64,000 bases of DNA from HXMU1420-13 sp965249965 (GTDB lineage: Bacteria > Bacteroidota > Rhodothermia > Balneolales > Balneolaceae): positions 992,001 to 1,056,000 of the forward strand of contig OZ252262.1 in NCBI GenBank assembly GCA_965249965.1, written 5' to 3'. This document shows, in pieces, positions 62,670 to 64,000 of this stretch (position 1 is its first letter; each line of letters begins with the position of its first letter). The position numbers and the translations under genes were made by a program. The notes beneath the pieces are model-generated. The model was not told the DNA's origin. It searched no databases and saw only the letters and a program-made list of their open reading frames with translations.

Positions 62670-64000
62670 TTAATCAATCCTAAATGTAGGGGTGGTTATT
62701 TCTTCAAGGCAAGCGGGCTGAGAAAGCTCAAAAGGTGCATTAAAGAACTGGTTTGCTGCAGTCATTGCACATTGATTGCCCCAATTAGTGGTGGGCGTAT
62801 GTTTCCATCCTAAAAAAACCAAATGTTGGCTATTAGTAAAGTTATGGTGCATTTGTTTTGCCCATTTAACAGGGGTCTCATTATCGTATTCACCACTAAT
62901 AAATAATACTGGGAGATTGCTTTTAAATGGTTTATTCTCGATCTCTGAAGCTTTTAACACATTCCAGGCAGTACAGACACTCTCACTAAATACTGCAGGC
63001 GAAAGTCCATTAACTTCCGGATAGTGAGCCGTTTCACTTTGTATAATTTCCTGATCATTAAAAGGAAACTCTTCCGCACACCAAACAGATAATCGCATTC
63101 CTATGCCTGCTCCATCTCCTGAGGGGTAGAATAAATAAGCTAGCTGTGCTTCGATAGAACTGAAGTCATTGTTAAGCATTTTATTCATCTCATAAGGAAT
63201 GTTGGGAACATCAGAAGTTGATGCTAAGGTGAATACAGAAATCAAGTCTTTTCCACTTAAACGGAAAGTAACTGAATCAGCATTTTGAGGATGCTTAATG
63301 TTGATTTCTAAAGGAGTGATGGATTTATCCCTTAAAAACTCCAAAAAACGGGCCCTTAGATTGGGAAACGCTAAATTGCATGAAGTACTATTCCGGCAAT
63401 CTTTAAATAAGAGATCAACCGATACTAGTAGATTCGAAACACTTTCTTGATCGTAATTAACTTCTAAAGGAAGTGGTGAATCCATAACAACACTTCGGAT
63501 TAGAGCAGGGTGATCTCGGAGTAAAACCTGTGCTATTTTTGTGCTATATGAGATCGTTAATAAGTTCACTTGTTTATATTCCAGCACAGAAATTAAATCA
63601 ACAATATCAGCTGCAATTTCAACGGTGTTGTATGAACTCAAATTGATGCCAAGATTCGAGAGTCTATCGCGACAAGTTTCGGCTGCTGATACGAACTGAT
63701 TATGTGCATCAACATCGCTTAATAATTGCAGATTTAGTTCATGTTGAGCTTGAGCCCATTCCGGGCAATCTAAATGTGGTTTTGAGAATTTGGTGCCTCT
63801 TTGCTCTATGAGAATGAAATCACGGTCATCTAAATACTGATAATAATTCATGTATTGCGCAGAGGGCATGGTTGATGAACCTGGTCCACCAACAGTGTAA
63901 ATAATTGGGTCTGATTTCGGATTCGAACTTCTGCTCTTAAAGATGTAAACAGGAAGTTCTATGGTCGAACTATTTGGGTCAGACCTATCTTCCAGAACCT
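62670..64000 (-). CDS. Alpha/beta hydrolase (TAP-like peptidase), cut by the window end
   Basis: The gene runs past base 64000; no start is in the window, and the frame is open from the last Met (63869) to the end (ELPVYIFKSRSSNPKSDPII, then YTVGGPGSST, an oxyanion-hole GGPG). Further: FILIEQRGTKFS (Asp is replaced by Glu in the usual D-x-RG), and LLTISYSTKIAQVLL at the nucleophile elbow. The C-terminal TAP-like domain has LPVLFISGEYDNETPVKWAKQM (Asp) and FLGWKHTP (His). The usual elbow GxSYGT is TISYST here. Probably a secreted or periplasmic aminopeptidase-type hydrolase. Confidence 0.88.
   Translation of the reverse strand, partial: VLEDRSDPNSSTIELPVYIFKSRSSNPKSDPIIYTVGGPGSSTMPSAQYMNYYQYLDDRDFILIEQRGTKFSKPHLDCPEWAQAQHELNLQLLSDVDAHNQFVSAAETCRDRLSNLGINLSSYNTVEIAADIVDLISVLEYKQVNLLTISYSTKIAQVLLRDHPALIRSVVMDSPLPLEVNYDQESVSNLLVSVDLLFKDCRNSTSCNLAFPNLRARFLEFLRDKSITPLEINIKHPQNADSVTFRLSGKDLISVFTLASTSDVPNIPYEMNKMLNNDFSSIEAQLAYLFYPSGDGAGIGMRLSVWCAEEFPFNDQEIIQSETAHYPEVNGLSPAVFSESVCTAWNVLKASEIENKPFKSNLPVLFISGEYDNETPVKWAKQMHHNFTNSQHLVFLGWKHTPTTNWGNQCAMTAANQFFNAPFELSQPACLEEITTPTFRID

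Overview
The window is about 64 kb of AT-rich, gene-dense bacterial chromosome with roughly 65 protein genes, one tRNA and the RNase P RNA. It is dominated by housekeeping genes mixed with lipoproteins, secreted proteins and signal-transduction genes. The gene content (Nif3 next to a coiled-coil CdsZ-type protein, YwqK/MORN lipoproteins, DUF2911 and M28 lipoproteins, SusA-like secreted GH13, leucine dehydrogenase, TolB-like/TPR Ser/Thr kinase) suggests a Gram-negative relative of the Bacteroidota, most likely a marine Balneolota-type organism. This placement is inferred from gene content only; no 16S gene is present. No prophage, transposase, integrase or CRISPR array was seen.

Layout. 1-1.7 kb: a minus-strand cluster yggS - two small coiled-coil membrane proteins - divIVA (cut by the window edge), recalling the Gram-positive ylm-divIVA cluster. 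1.9-4.6 kb: nif3, a CdsZ-like coiled-coil protein that has lost its zinc cysteines, rnpB, and convergent smpB. 4.7-12.8 kb: TPR lipoprotein, site-2 protease, arginine deiminase, SirB1-like and DUF3052 proteins, a diheme cytochrome, DUF72 and prfC. 12.8-17 kb: a lipoprotein island with a metzincin-like protease, three YwqK/MORN-type lipoproteins, a GNAT and an MltB-like transglycosylase. 17.2-23.4 kb: lpdA-lipB-lipA (lipoate synthesis plus a lipoyl-dependent E3), with two repeat elements in the gaps, then plsY-gpsA (phospholipid synthesis), an AlbA-type protein and an A-type Fe-S carrier. 23.4-29.8 kb: NDH-2, a two-TM protein, hslO, leucine dehydrogenase, recJ and tRNA-Phe.

30-43.4 kb is a signalling island: a transmembrane Ser/Thr kinase with TPRs diverges from a GAF-SpoIIE phosphatase. 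Three tandem paralogous membrane histidine kinases (HisKA_2/HWE-like) follow, then a heme c lipoprotein, an HDAC-family deacetylase and a lone receiver protein. The four genes from the phosphatase through the third kinase all appear to start at GTG or TTG. This is the most system-like part of the window.

43.4-64 kb: an SDR-ALDH-AcuI-like operon, an M28/DUF2911 lipoprotein pair, a soluble PAS histidine kinase, a GIY-YIG protein, a HAD phosphatase, an MFS transporter, a secreted amylase, a second two-TM protein like the one at 24.7 kb, a cupin, a serine beta-lactamase-family hydrolase, an MBL-fold hydrolase, an ECF sigma factor coupled to a membrane protein (possible anti-sigma), and a truncated TAP-type alpha/beta hydrolase.

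Several rho-independent terminators and three REP-like palindromic elements are readable by eye. Start codons were adjusted where signal peptides, Shine-Dalgarno-like sequences or family alignments argued for it.
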